A stretch of 64,000 nt of DNA from assembly GCF_026738875.1 (NCBI RefSeq), contig NZ_JAPQFJ010000001.1, positions 248,001 to 312,000 on the forward strand, read 5' to 3'. This DNA is from Clostridium brassicae (GTDB taxonomy: Bacteria; Bacillota; Clostridia; Clostridiales; Clostridiaceae). The position numbers were made by a program, and so were the translations under genes. The notes below the pieces were generated by a model. That model saw only the letters and a program-made list of their open reading frames with translations. It ran no database searches and was not told the DNA's origin. This document shows, one piece after another, positions 25,987 to 35,249 of this stretch (the first letter of the stretch is position 1; the number at the start of each line of letters is the position of its first letter).

Positions 25987-26229
25987 TGAATTAAATTTTT
26001 TTAGTTTACAAAAATTTATAAAAGATAAATAACTATTTTACTTATATTGACATATATTGCAATGAACATTAAAATATATATTGTATTATATGAGTAAGTT
26101 TTAAGCTTCAAGTGGGGCTTTTTTAGGTTCTATCTGAGGCTTATACCCATTATATGGGATTTTAATATTAAGTATTCACGTATTAGTGGATATAGACATG
26201 AGATAAAATAAAGGTAAGGAGTGAACAAT

Positions 26230-28131
26230 ATGGCAGCAGAAAAAGGTAATATTTCTATTCACACTGAAAATATTTTTCCTATTATTAAAAAGTGGCTTTA
26301 CTCAGATAAGGACATATTTATAAGAGAGCTTATAAGTAATGGTTGTGATGCTATAAACAAATTAAAGAGCCTATCTATGATGGGAGAAGCAAAGGTTGAG
26401 AATGACCCTAAATACTATGTTAAGGTTGTTTACAATAAAACTAATAAAACCCTTAAATTTATTGACAATGGTATTGGAATGACAGATGAAGAAGTTAAAA
26501 AATACATAAATCAAGTGGCGTTTTCTGGAGCAGAAGATTTTATATCTAAATATAAAGATAAAATAGACGAGAAGGATCAAATAATAGGTCACTTCGGACT
26601 TGGATTCTATTCAGCTTTTATGGTATCAGATAAAGTACAAATTGATACACTTTCATATAAAGAAGGTGCTTCTTCTGTAAAGTGGATATGTAGTGGAGGT
26701 ACTGAATATGAAATTGCTCCTTCAGATAAAAAGGGTAGAGGAACTGAAATAACACTTTATATTAATGATGATAGTAAAGAGTTTCTTGAAGAGTTTAAAA
26801 TAAGAGGCATAATTGAAAAATACTGCAGTTTTTTACCTATAGAAATATATCTTGAGGATGAAAATGCAGAAGCACAAGTAAAGGAAGAGTCTAAAGATGG
26901 AGAAGTTAAAAAGGAAGAACCAAAGCCTTTAAATGATACAAAACCTCTTTGGCGTAAAAGTCCAAACGAATGTACAGAAGATGAATATAAAGATTTTTAT
27001 AAAAAAGTATTTCATGATTATAAAGATCCATTATTTTGGATTCATCTTAATGTAGATTATCCTTTTAATCTTAAAGGAATTCTTTATTTCCCTAAAATGG
27101 ACAATACATTAAATACTATTGAAGGTGAAATTAAATTATACAACAATCAAGTATTTGTTGCTAATAATATAAAAGAAGTAATTCCTGAATTTTTAATGCT
27201 ACTAAAGGGTGTTATTGATTGCCCAGATCTTCCACTTAATGTTTCAAGAAGTTTTCTTCAAAATGATAGAAGTGTAATGAAAATTTCAAAGCACATAAGT
27301 AAAAAAGTTGCAGATAAACTTAATGAGTTATTTAAGAATTCTAGAGATAAATACAATGAAAATTGGCAAGATATAAATGTATTTATAAAATATGGTTGCA
27401 TGAAAGAAGAAGATTTTTATGACAAAGTTAAGGATATTCTAATATATAAAACTACAAATGGAGAATATATAACTCTTAAGGAATATCTTGAAAAGAACAA
27501 GGAAAACCATGAAAATAAAGTATTCTATACAACAGATGAACAGCAACAAGCACAATATATTAAAATGTTTAAAGAAAATAATATAGAGGCTATAGTACTT
27601 GATGCACCTATTGATTCTCATTTTGTAAGTTTCTTAGAAATGAAGGAAAACGGTGTTAAATTCAATAGAATTGATTCAGATTTATCAGAAACAATGAAGG
27701 ATAATAAACTATCTGAAGAGGAAAATAAAGAGGAACTAGATGCACAAGTTAATGAAATAACTACTATATTTAAAGAAACCTTTGATAATGATAAATTTAA
27801 TGTTAAGGTAGAAGGTTTAAAAACAGAAAGTATACCAGCAGTTATTCTACTAGACGAACAATCAAGAAGAATGGAAGAAATGGCTAAGATGTTTGGTGGA
27901 ATTAATATGAATATGCCTAGCGGTGAAGAAAGTATAGTTGTAAATAGGAATAGTAGCCTAGTAAGATCATTACTTGAAATTAATAAAAAAGAAGATAGAA
28001 AAGAAGATGTAAAGCTTATATGCAGACATATTTATGATCTTGCTTTAATGAGTCATAAAACTTTGGATGCTGAGAAAATGACAAAGTTTATAGAAAGAAG
28101 TAATGAAATTTTAGAAAAGCTTGCAAAATAA
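26230..28131 (+). CDS. htpG: Chaperone HtpG (Hsp90 family)
   Basis: About 633 residues, full length for bacterial Hsp90. N-terminal GHKL ATPase: RELISNGCDAINKLK, DNGIGMT and GHFGLGFYS. Middle domain includes the catalytic Arg region (NVSRSFLQND), and the dimerisation domain ends the protein. ATG 26230 is chosen over GTG 26221 since AAGGAG is then eight bases away. No CIRCE element is visible upstream. A weak hairpin with a T run at 26102-26127 may be an upstream terminator. Confidence 0.96.
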   Translation: MAAEKGNISIHTENIFPIIKKWLYSDKDIFIRELISNGCDAINKLKSLSMMGEAKVENDPKYYVKVVYNKTNKTLKFIDNGIGMTDEEVKKYINQVAFSGAEDFISKYKDKIDEKDQIIGHFGLGFYSAFMVSDKVQIDTLSYKEGASSVKWICSGGTEYEIAPSDKKGRGTEITLYINDDSKEFLEEFKIRGIIEKYCSFLPIEIYLEDENAEAQVKEESKDGEVKKEEPKPLNDTKPLWRKSPNECTEDEYKDFYKKVFHDYKDPLFWIHLNVDYPFNLKGILYFPKMDNTLNTIEGEIKLYNNQVFVANNIKEVIPEFLMLLKGVIDCPDLPLNVSRSFLQNDRSVMKISKHISKKVADKLNELFKNSRDKYNENWQDINVFIKYGCMKEEDFYDKVKDILIYKTTNGEYITLKEYLEKNKENHENKVFYTTDEQQQAQYIKMFKENNIEAIVLDAPIDSHFVSFLEMKENGVKFNRIDSDLSETMKDNKLSEEENKEELDAQVNEITTIFKETFDNDKFNVKVEGLKTESIPAVILLDEQSRRMEEMAKMFGGINMNMPSGEESIVVNRNSSLVRSLLEINKKEDRKEDVKLICRHIYDLALMSHKTLDAEKMTKFIERSNEILEKLAK

Positions 28132-28258
28132 TAATAGCAGATGAAGTGAATAAATGGTAAAAATAATAGATAAGCAGCTTTTAAAATATTTAAAAGTTGC
28201 TTGTTATTTATTTTTTTAGAACATAGATATTGTAATTTACATAGAGACTAAAAATCTA

Positions 28259-28288
28259 TTGACAAAAATATACCGACTGGTTTATTAT
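28259..28288 (+). promoter_or_regulatory. Promoter and operator of the second TetR gene
   Basis: TTGACA, 18-base spacer and TATTAT. Between them lies ACCGACTGGTT (28272-28282), closely matching ACCAACCGGTC before the -10 of the nitroreductase gene. Same position relative to TATTAT at both promoters. Confidence 0.68.
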
Positions 28289-28323
28289 TGTGTTAAATAA
28301 CTTTTATGGAAGGAATGTATGTA

Positions 28324-28884
28324 ATGAAATCAGGTAAAGGGGAAAAGACAAAACAGTTGTTAATAGAAACGGCATCTAAATTATTCTTAAAAAATGGATA
28401 TTCAAATACGGGAATAAATGATATATTACATGAAACTAATGTGTCAAAAGGTTCGTTTTATTTTTATTTTTCTAGTAAAAAAGAACTTGGATTTGAAGTA
28501 GCAAAATATTATGGAAAAGTAATGTTACGAGATTGGATAGAACCATTATCAAATAATCCTTGGAATGTATTTATCAATAATATGGTTATGGATATAAAAA
28601 ACTCAGTGTCACAAGGTAATTATTTTGGTTGCCCAATAGCTGTATTGGGTTTAGAAATAGCTTTTATTGAAAATGATCTATCAGAGGCATACTCAAAAGG
28701 TATGTGTAAATTAATCAGTATTTTTTCAAATTCTCTACAAATATCTGGATTAACGAAAGATAAAGCTGATTTAATTGGTAGAAAAGCTTTTGCTATATAT
28801 GAAGGGTATGTACTTTATTATAGAATAAGTAAAGATGAAAAGTCTTTTGAATATATGCTTCAAGATTTATTATCTCTAAAATAG
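28324..28884 (+). CDS. TetR-family repressor
   Basis: About 186 residues: N-terminal helix-turn-helix (GINDILHETNVSKGSFYFYF) of the TetR/AcrR family and a C-terminal ligand domain typical of the YcdC/TetR_C class. ATG 28324 is chosen because AAGGA lies nine bases upstream; ATG 28306 contains that site. The next gene is a nitroreductase whose promoter carries the same operator-like motif, so this regulator probably represses both in response to an electrophile or quinone, as NemR does. The ligand is inference. Confidence 0.85.
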   Translation: MKSGKGEKTKQLLIETASKLFLKNGYSNTGINDILHETNVSKGSFYFYFSSKKELGFEVAKYYGKVMLRDWIEPLSNNPWNVFINNMVMDIKNSVSQGNYFGCPIAVLGLEIAFIENDLSEAYSKGMCKLISIFSNSLQISGLTKDKADLIGRKAFAIYEGYVLYYRISKDEKSFEYMLQDLLSLK

Positions 28885-28942
28885 GATAATAAATCTTGAA
28901 GTAGTAATCAACTTCCATGAAGTTATTTTTTATTCTATATGA

Positions 28943-28959
28943 ACCAACCGGTCTATTAT
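28943..28959 (+). promoter_or_regulatory. Operator and -10 of the nitroreductase gene
   Basis: ACCAACCGGTC followed by TATTAT. It repeats the arrangement ACCGACTGGTT-TATTAT of the TetR gene promoter. The start codon follows 15 bases later, leaving a very short leader. Confidence 0.65.
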
Positions 28960-28973
28960 AAGGAGGAGTAAGC

Positions 28974-29576
28974 GTGAGTATAAAACAATGTATAACTATG
29001 AGAAGAAGTATAAGAAAATATAAAGAAGATGATATTCCTGATGAATTAATCTTTGACTTGCTTGATTGTGCTAGACTTGCACCCTCTGCATGTAATTCGC
29101 AGCCTTGGCGTTTTAAAATAGTTAAAGACAAAAAAACAAAGCAAACTTTATCTAAAATTTCATTTAATCAAAAGCATATTTCAGAAGCACCAGTAGTACT
29201 TGTATGCTGTGCTAATCTGAAGGAGTATGTTAGAGAATCTTTATTTGGTAGTGATGAGTTATACAACCTAGATGTTATTGATAAAGACCTTTATAAAATG
29301 ATTAAGAATAGAAGCAATGGTCTTAAGAAAATACAAGCTGAAAAACTAGCAGTAGAAGTGTCTTTTAATGTAGCAATGGCAATTGAACATATTGTATTGA
29401 GAGCTACTGAACTTGGTATTGGCAGTTGTTGGGTGAAAATAGCTGATGAAAATAAGATTAAAGAATTATTTAGTTGGGATGAAAATATAAAATTTGTGAG
29501 TATGCTGACATTGGGATATCCAAATGAAGAGCCTAAATCTATAAAAAAATTATCCTTAGAGGAAATAATGTTATAA
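28974..29576 (+). CDS. Nitroreductase-family FMN oxidoreductase
   Basis: A 200-residue flavoenzyme with the family opening RRSIRKYKEDDIP, the LAPSACNSQPWRF motif for FMN binding and the late GIGSCWVKIA. It reduces nitro compounds or quinones with NAD(P)H; the physiological substrate is unknown. Starts with GTG after AAGGAGGAG. It follows a TetR gene sharing its operator motif, so the pair is probably an inducible detoxification unit. Confidence 0.87.
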   Translation: MSIKQCITMRRSIRKYKEDDIPDELIFDLLDCARLAPSACNSQPWRFKIVKDKKTKQTLSKISFNQKHISEAPVVLVCCANLKEYVRESLFGSDELYNLDVIDKDLYKMIKNRSNGLKKIQAEKLAVEVSFNVAMAIEHIVLRATELGIGSCWVKIADENKIKELFSWDENIKFVSMLTLGYPNEEPKSIKKLSLEEIML

Positions 29577-29629
29577 AATATCTTTAGAATATTTTATTGA
29601 ATTGAAAAAATATAATTAATAGTATAGTA

Positions 29630-29682
29630 GTACTAATACTCTAGAAGATTTGGGTGTTTTTAGGTTTTTAGAGTATTAGTAC
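29630..29682. repeat. Inverted repeat after the nitroreductase gene
   Basis: Perfect 14-bp arms GTACTAATACTCTA/TAGAGTATTAGTAC around a 25-base T-rich loop. No T tract follows the stem, so it is not a standard terminator; it may be a binding site or a weak terminator. Confidence 0.5.
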
Positions 29683-29796
29683 AATATAAACAATTAAATT
29701 ATATGTTGATTAAAAAAATTCAGTTGTGTATAACAATTATGATAACTATACATATGGTAAAAAAACGATGAACAGGATGTTTAATTAAAAAAATAA

Positions 29797-30468
29797 TTAT
29801 ATTCTATTAATGCTTTCTACTAATTCTGGAACAAATGATAAATCAGATAGTTTTTTTAAGGTTAATCTTTCAACTTCTTTAGGTACTTGTACTAAATCAG
29901 GTATTAACACAACATTGATATTGCCATCATAGGCTGCTTTTATTCCATTAATGGAGTCTTCTAGTACCAAAGCATTTTCTTTATTTACATTAAGCTTTTC
30001 GCAGCATGTTAGAAATATTTCTGGATCAGGTTTGCCATTTGTAACCTCTTGTCCACTTATTATATAATCAAATTCATCAACTAAATTTGCTGATTCTAAA
30101 TAAAAATCTATTACTGATCTTTGACTTGAAGAGGCTATAGCTATTAAAATATTGTTTTCTTTTAAGTATTTAATGCATTCAATTAAGCCTTTTTTTATAC
30201 CTACACCATTTTCTTCAATTTCTTTTAGCATAACTTTATTTTTTTCACTTTTAAGATTAGTGTAAGGAAAGTTGTCACCATAGGTATCTTTAAAAACTTT
30301 TTCTGTAGCTTTTATAGTAAGACCCATTACCTTGTTGAAAAGCTCATCATTAAAAATATATCCATATTTTTCACCAATTTTTTGCCAGGATTCTTTTGCT
30401 AATCTTTCAGTATCAAACATAAGCCCGTCCATATCAAAAATCACTGCTTTAATCATATTTATTTTCAT
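29797..30468 (-). CDS. HAD-family hydrolase, beta-phosphoglucomutase-like
   Basis: About 223 residues. HAD motif I DMDGLMFDTE, motif II (IAIASSSQ), the Lys in GKPDPEIF and motif IV LVLEDSINGI are all present, with a helical cap after motif I. The family contains beta-phosphoglucomutases and sugar or nucleotide phosphatases; the substrate is not settled. Start at 30468 has AAGGA five bases upstream; MIKAVIFDMDG at 30456 is an alternative. Confidence 0.85.
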   Translation of the reverse strand: MKINMIKAVIFDMDGLMFDTERLAKESWQKIGEKYGYIFNDELFNKVMGLTIKATEKVFKDTYGDNFPYTNLKSEKNKVMLKEIEENGVGIKKGLIECIKYLKENNILIAIASSSQRSVIDFYLESANLVDEFDYIISGQEVTNGKPDPEIFLTCCEKLNVNKENALVLEDSINGIKAAYDGNINVVLIPDLVQVPKEVERLTLKKLSDLSFVPELVESINRI

Positions 30469-30672
30469 CCCTTTCCTTTATCTAAATAACAAGGTTCTGT
30501 TTTAAAAGAGTATTGCTGTTGAAATTTACAAAATCAACAATTTATTAAAACATAGCCAATAATAAACTTAATTAATGTTAGTATTTAGTCAGTAGGGTGT
30601 CTCTGCAATCGTCAATAAATGGTTACTTAGATAATTTAGATTTATCTAAGTATTAAATATATCATTATATTA

Positions 30673-30715
30673 ATGAAAAAACAATCCATCATAAAATGAT
30701 AGATCGTTTTTTCAT
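30673..30715. terminator. Bidirectional terminator
   Basis: Arms ATGAAAAAACAATCCATCAT/ATGATAGATCGTTTTTTCAT with G-U pairs and a 3-base loop. Lies in the gap between the HAD gene and the PTS cluster; the rest of 30469-30806 is AT-rich apart from the dispersed hairpin listed next. Confidence 0.72.
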
Positions 30716-30732
30716 GTAGTTTTATATGGTTG

Positions 30733-30793
30733 AGAAAATTGTATAATTAAAATTTGAATATGCTTATACAGTTTTAAAATTATACAATTTTCT
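30733..30793. repeat. Dispersed hairpin element, copy a
   Basis: Perfect 16-bp arms AGAAAATTGTATAATT/AATTATACAATTTTCT around a 29-base AT-rich loop. Related hairpins occur at 49213, 52899 and (degraded) 61714, each just after a gene. Here it is 14 bases after the stop of the minus-strand SIS gene. Confidence 0.7.
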
Positions 30794-30806
30794 AAGCTAA
30801 GTATAT

Positions 30807-31775
30807 TTAATATTCCAATTTCCACATGTATCTTCTTTTAGTCAATGGATGACTTCTAGCAATAGCTAATTGCTCAGCATATACTCTCATAACTCCTGAA
30901 ATTAGCATTGGATTAAAATAATCAACAACCTTTGGAGAAATTACAGAAGATATACCAAAATCTTTAGCATCTATAACTGTTATTTTAGCATCGAATCTTT
31001 GTAGAAATGTTAAAGCTCTACTATCCATTGGACGAGTTTTACCATCATTCATAAATAGTAAGAAAGGAACATTCTTATCAACTATTTCAAAAGGACCATG
31101 GAAAAATTCTCCGTTATGGAAGTTGCCAGAATTAACCCATTGCATTTCCATAAGTAAGCAAAGAGAAGTTGAATATGCTACTTTAGCTGTTGCACCACTA
31201 CCCATAAGATAAATTAGCTTGTCGTCTTTATAAGAATTAGCAAATTTTTTAGCTTCAGGCAGTACAGTTGATACAGATTCTTCTATTAAGTTATATATTT
31301 TATCAAAACCATTAATCATTTCTTTATAATTATCATAACCTTCAAACTGATACAAAATTTCTACTGCCAATTGTACTGCTAAAGTCATTTTTTCTAATTT
31401 AGCAGCATAATTTTTTTCAAATCCATGTACTAGTACATAATCAGCATCTTTAGTTATTGGAGAGTTTTCAATATGAGTTAAAGTTATAACATGGGCTCCT
31501 AATTTTTTAGCCTTAGAGGTAGCTTCAACTGTTTCAGGAGTAGTTCCCCCCAAAGAAGCTGTAATAACAATACAACTTGAATCAACAGCTTTTGGAGTTG
31601 CATAATTGAATTCATTTGCGGTGTATAAGCTTACACGGATATCTTTGCTATTTTCCTCTAAGAAATATTTAGCAGGATATAAATCTGCCTGAGAAGCTCC
31701 ACAACCAACATAAACAATACTTTTTATATTAGGTTGTCTTTCTTTTATAGTTGTGATAATGTTTTTGGGTGTCAT
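30807..31775 (-). CDS. SIS-domain sugar-phosphate deglycase (FrlB/GfrF-like)
   Basis: A 322-residue protein with two SIS domains (YVGCGASQAD; YLMGSGATAKVAYS). The C-terminal RSHPLTKRRYMWKLEY resembles fructoselysine-6-phosphate and glucoselysine-6-phosphate deglycases and isomerases. It lies with a mannose-family PTS, matching gfr/fra-type loci where the PTS imports and phosphorylates an amino-sugar or glycated amino acid and the SIS enzyme cleaves it. The exact substrate is inference. AAAGGAGG precedes the ATG. The 225-base spacer to the IID gene holds a small hairpin at about 31923-31942. Confidence 0.82.
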   Translation of the reverse strand: MTPKNIITTIKERQPNIKSIVYVGCGASQADLYPAKYFLEENSKDIRVSLYTANEFNYATPKAVDSSCIVITASLGGTTPETVEATSKAKKLGAHVITLTHIENSPITKDADYVLVHGFEKNYAAKLEKMTLAVQLAVEILYQFEGYDNYKEMINGFDKIYNLIEESVSTVLPEAKKFANSYKDDKLIYLMGSGATAKVAYSTSLCLLMEMQWVNSGNFHNGEFFHGPFEIVDKNVPFLLFMNDGKTRPMDSRALTFLQRFDAKITVIDAKDFGISSVISPKVVDYFNPMLISGVMRVYAEQLAIARSHPLTKRRYMWKLEY

Positions 31776-32000
31776 AAAAATTTCCTCCTTTAAAGTATAT
31801 TTAGCTAGAACTATGCAAAGCTTTGTGAGTGTTGATTTCCCTAGCTTTTATATTTTCCTCTCCTGTGATATAATAAAGATACACCACATAAATTTAAAAT
31901 ACCACAGTAAGGTTTTTAACATATTTTGCTTTTTATTGAGCAAATAAATTTAATATTTTTATTGAATATCTAAACCTTAACAGCCGGATTAAAATTTAAG

Positions 32001-32834
32001 CTATATGAATATACCAAGGGAATTTAATAATATTCCTCCGGCAATACATAAGAATAGAATCCAACCGGTTTTAACCTTCTTTTGAAGCAACCAATACATG
32101 AAGAAGGTTAAACCTAAAGGTATCATGCCTGGTATAATACCATCTAAAACTTTTTGAAGCTCAAATGAGGTGCCTATTTTTATAGGTGTTGTAATACCGA
32201 TCATACTTCCTATCATAGATCCAACAACCATCAAACCTACAATTGTTGATATATACATTAGCTTGTCCATCAAACCTTCTTTATATAATTTTGAAAGGTA
32301 TGTATTTCCCATAGTATATCCGATTTTACCGCCATAGTAAGTTACTAAAAAAGAAGGGATAAAAGATACAAGCATTGCTAAAATAGGTCCTAATATACTT
32401 CCTTGTTTTGCAAAGTTAACACCTAATCCAAAAGCAAGGATTCTAACTGTTCCTTGAAAGAATGAATCTCCTATTCCAGATAGTGGACCCATTAAACTGG
32501 TTTTTACAGCATTAATAGTATCAGGTTGAAAATTTTCCTTATCTTTGTAATATTGTTCTTCCATAGATGTAGTAAGACCCATAATAAAAGAAGTGGTTTG
32601 AGGAGTACAATTAAAGAACACCATATGCCTTTTGTAAGCTTCCTTTTTTAATTCTAAATCTTTAGGGTCTTTATATATTTCATCTATTATAGGAGCCATA
32701 CCGTACATATATCCCATGTTCATTTGTCTTTCATAATTCCAAGAAGCTTGTATAGCCCATGACCTCCAAAAGAAGTTCCAATATTTTTTCTTATTAGGAT
32801 CTTTTTTAATTGGTTTGTTTGCTTCAGTTGACAT
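32001..32834 (-). CDS. PTS mannose-family EIID component
   Basis: A 277-residue membrane protein with the EIID start WRSWAIQASWNYERQMNMGY and MAPIIDEIYKD, a central glycine-rich region (GPLSGIGDSFFQGTVR) and C-terminal helices. With EIIC it forms the sugar-translocating channel. It starts 17 bases after the IIC stop, so IIB-IIC-IID are one operon on the minus strand. Confidence 0.92.
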   Translation of the reverse strand: MSTEANKPIKKDPNKKKYWNFFWRSWAIQASWNYERQMNMGYMYGMAPIIDEIYKDPKDLELKKEAYKRHMVFFNCTPQTTSFIMGLTTSMEEQYYKDKENFQPDTINAVKTSLMGPLSGIGDSFFQGTVRILAFGLGVNFAKQGSILGPILAMLVSFIPSFLVTYYGGKIGYTMGNTYLSKLYKEGLMDKLMYISTIVGLMVVGSMIGSMIGITTPIKIGTSFELQKVLDGIIPGMIPLGLTFFMYWLLQKKVKTGWILFLCIAGGILLNSLGIFI

Positions 32835-32850
32835 TTTTATACCTCCTTAT

Positions 32851-33609
32851 CTAATCAAGAGTATCTACGCTAGTATTATTGTTGTTAAATTTTATCTCGG
32901 ATAAAATAAATGCTAATAGTATTGCGAATATTGCGACACCTGTTAAGCTTATACCAGAATAAACAGTTATAAAGAACCCAATTAGTAAAAATGGCAACAT
33001 TTTTTTTGTTAACATTGATGTTAATAATAGTGCAAATCCATAAGCAGGTAATATCTTACTTGCAAGGTTTAATCCATTTGTTAGCCAAGTTGGAATCATA
33101 TCTACTATTTGTTTAACTAAATCCGTTCCAAAGTAAATGGTTATAAAAATAGGTACAAAATACATTAAAGAATAAAGAATTACTCCCCAAACTATATGAA
33201 GGTTTTTAGCTTTATTGAATTTTCCATCTTCAATGCATTTATCTCCAATATGAGTAAATTGTGATAACAACATTCTTAATACAATCCCGAGCATTTGTCC
33301 TAATATAGCAATAGGTATAGCGATAGTTAAAGCTGTTTCAGCACTAGCATTTGTTAAGATTGCAAAAGAGGTTGCTATAATTGATCCTAAGTTCATATCA
33401 GGGGGTGCTGCTGCACCTATATTTACAATTCCTAATGATATTAATTCTAAAGATGCACCTACCATAAGTCCTTTTGTTATATCTCCTAATATTATTCCTA
33501 CTAGGGTACTAACAATTAAGGGTCTCTCAAAGTTAAGTCTTCCAAGAAGACGTGAGTCTAATATACAAAATACTCCAACTAATCCTATCAGTATTGATTT
33601 AAGAAACAT
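32851..33609 (-). CDS. PTS mannose-family EIIC component
   Basis: A 252-residue polytopic protein: family opening LDSRLLGRLNFERPLIVSTL, then GASLELISLGIVNIGAAAPPD. Partner of EIID in the translocator. Lies between IIB and IID. Confidence 0.92.
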   Translation of the reverse strand: MFLKSILIGLVGVFCILDSRLLGRLNFERPLIVSTLVGIILGDITKGLMVGASLELISLGIVNIGAAAPPDMNLGSIIATSFAILTNASAETALTIAIPIAILGQMLGIVLRMLLSQFTHIGDKCIEDGKFNKAKNLHIVWGVILYSLMYFVPIFITIYFGTDLVKQIVDMIPTWLTNGLNLASKILPAYGFALLLTSMLTKKMLPFLLIGFFITVYSGISLTGVAIFAILLAFILSEIKFNNNNTSVDTLD

Positions 33610-33634
33610 CTTTTATCCCCCTATCCTCATAATT

Positions 33635-34105
33635 TTAGAGTTTTGGATTTAAATCTTCTTTTCTAGAAGTAGGAACTTGTTGCATATATAAGTAGATTCC
33701 TATGTCTTTTAATTTTCTACTATCCTCTATTTCAGAATCATTTAAAAAAATGGCTGTACTAAATTGTTTTGAGTTATCTTTTTTTGCTATTCCACCATAA
33801 TTAATTTCTTTAATATTAGGATATTGTTCACAAAATCTTAAGGTACTATTAGTTCCACCAAATATAATCATTACATTGTCACTTAAGTTTTCTATTTTAT
33901 CCATTTTAGAAATTGCAGCATCAACAGTAAAAATATTTAGTTTTATTTCTGGTGGTTTAGTTAAATTTAGTGACATTTTTTTAAACTCGTTGTTAGCAGA
34001 ATCGTCATCAATAACGATGATTCTTGTAATCTGTAAAGCTTTACACCATGAAAAAATTACTTGTCCATGAAGTAGTCTGTGATCTATGCGCAAAAGTTTA
34101 ATCAT
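33635..34105 (-). CDS. PTS mannose-family EIIB component
   Basis: A 156-residue cytoplasmic domain with RIDHRLLHGQVIFSW, whose first His after Asp is the phosphorylated residue. It passes phosphate from EIIA to the incoming sugar. First gene of the minus-strand PTS operon; its promoter and a dyad lie at 34157-34185. The matching EIIA is encoded separately at 35250 on the other strand. Confidence 0.93.
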   Translation of the reverse strand: MIKLLRIDHRLLHGQVIFSWCKALQITRIIVIDDDSANNEFKKMSLNLTKPPEIKLNIFTVDAAISKMDKIENLSDNVMIIFGGTNSTLRFCEQYPNIKEINYGGIAKKDNSKQFSTAIFLNDSEIEDSRKLKDIGIYLYMQQVPTSRKEDLNPKL

Positions 34106-34156
34106 AAAAAAGCCCCCTTATTTATAATTATTTAATTTGTACTATATTGTATTATA

Positions 34157-34185
34157 ACTATAGCACAAATTTGTATTGTGCGCAA
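34157..34185 (-). promoter_or_regulatory. PTS operon promoter with operator dyad
   Basis: On the minus strand TTGCGC, a 17-base spacer and TATAGT. The spacer carries GCACAA-N7-TTGTGC (34163-34181), a dyad suited to a GntR-type repressor such as the one encoded divergently. Confidence 0.6.
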
Positions 34186-34260
34186 TGGTTATAACAATGT
34201 TTTTTTATTTAGATATGCTAGTATATTGGCCTAAGTTATGCTATACTAATAATTGTAATA

Positions 34261-34325
34261 AAAGGATATAACAAATATTTAAAAGTAATAAACATAAATC
34301 ATTATAATCAAAGGATATAACAAAT
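34261..34325 (+). repeat. 16-bp direct repeat ahead of the GntR gene
   Basis: AAAGGATATAACAAAT occurs at 34261-34276 and again at 34310-34325, 49 bp apart. They lie in the leader of the GntR gene and may be binding sites. Confidence 0.6.
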
Positions 34326-34344
34326 AAAAAAGGTGGGTTAATAA

Positions 34345-35067
34345 TTGAAAGAAATTAAATTAAATAGAAATACAAATGTTCCATTATATAAACAATTAGC
34401 ACAGGTTATTGAAGTAGAGATAAATAACAAGAAATATGATGAAAATTTTAAATTACCAACTGAAAATGAGTTAGCTAAAGCATATGATGTAAGCCGAATT
34501 ACTGTTAGACAGGCGCTTAAATTGTTAGAAGATAAAAATCTAATTTCTAGAGAGGTAGGAAAGGGTACTTTTATAAAAGACAATAGATTAAATCAACCTA
34601 TTGAAGGATCTCATAGTTTTAGTGAGCTAATTGAGAAAGAAGGATTTAAACCAGGAGCTAAGTTAATAAGTGCATCTTTAGAAATTCCAACAGATGACGA
34701 TATAAAAGATCTTAATTTAGAAGAAGGGGAACTTATAGTAGTTATTAAAAGAATTAGATATATGAATGAGATTCCTATTTCTTATGAGATATCAAAATTC
34801 CCAAGCAGCTTTAAATTTTTACTGACCAAAAACCTAGATAATAATTCATTATATAAACTTTTATATGAAGAGAAAGAACTTTATTTTATAAATGCAAAAA
34901 GAACAATTGAACTAGTTTGGGCAAATGATATTTTAAGTGAATATCTAAAGGTAGAAAAAGATTACCCAATAATATTAATTAAAGGAATTGCTGAAGACAA
35001 TTACGGAAAAATTTCACATAAAGCTTTTCAATATATATTAGGAGATAAATTTAAATTTACTATTTGA
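34345..35067 (+). CDS. GntR-family (HutC/UTRA) regulator
   Basis: A 240-residue regulator: GntR winged helix (LPTENELAKAYDVSRITVRQ) and a C-terminal UTRA ligand domain (FSELIEKEGFKPGAKL to the end), the class that senses sugar phosphates. It starts with TTG after AAGGTGGG. Divergent from the PTS operon and followed by the EIIA gene, so it very probably controls both. Confidence 0.88.
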   Translation: MKEIKLNRNTNVPLYKQLAQVIEVEINNKKYDENFKLPTENELAKAYDVSRITVRQALKLLEDKNLISREVGKGTFIKDNRLNQPIEGSHSFSELIEKEGFKPGAKLISASLEIPTDDDIKDLNLEEGELIVVIKRIRYMNEIPISYEISKFPSSFKFLLTKNLDNNSLYKLLYEEKELYFINAKRTIELVWANDILSEYLKVEKDYPIILIKGIAEDNYGKISHKAFQYILGDKFKFTI

Positions 35068-35249
35068 GAAATTTGAATAATCCTAAAACCGTAGAAAATT
35101 TTTATGTAGATAAACGTTAGTAAACTTTATCTAGGAGTTGGAAACATGAGATAAAACTTGTATTTTGCATTTGAAATTTTGTCATTTAAGTATCTAGACT
35201 CTATAAAGGTTGAAGCTATATGATAATATTTTAGAAAGGGTGAATATAT

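Noticed and set aside
26102-26229. CIRCE operator or other heat-shock element before htpG
   Set aside because: No TTAGCACTC-N9-GAGTGCTAA-like dyad is present; only a weak hairpin with a T run was seen.
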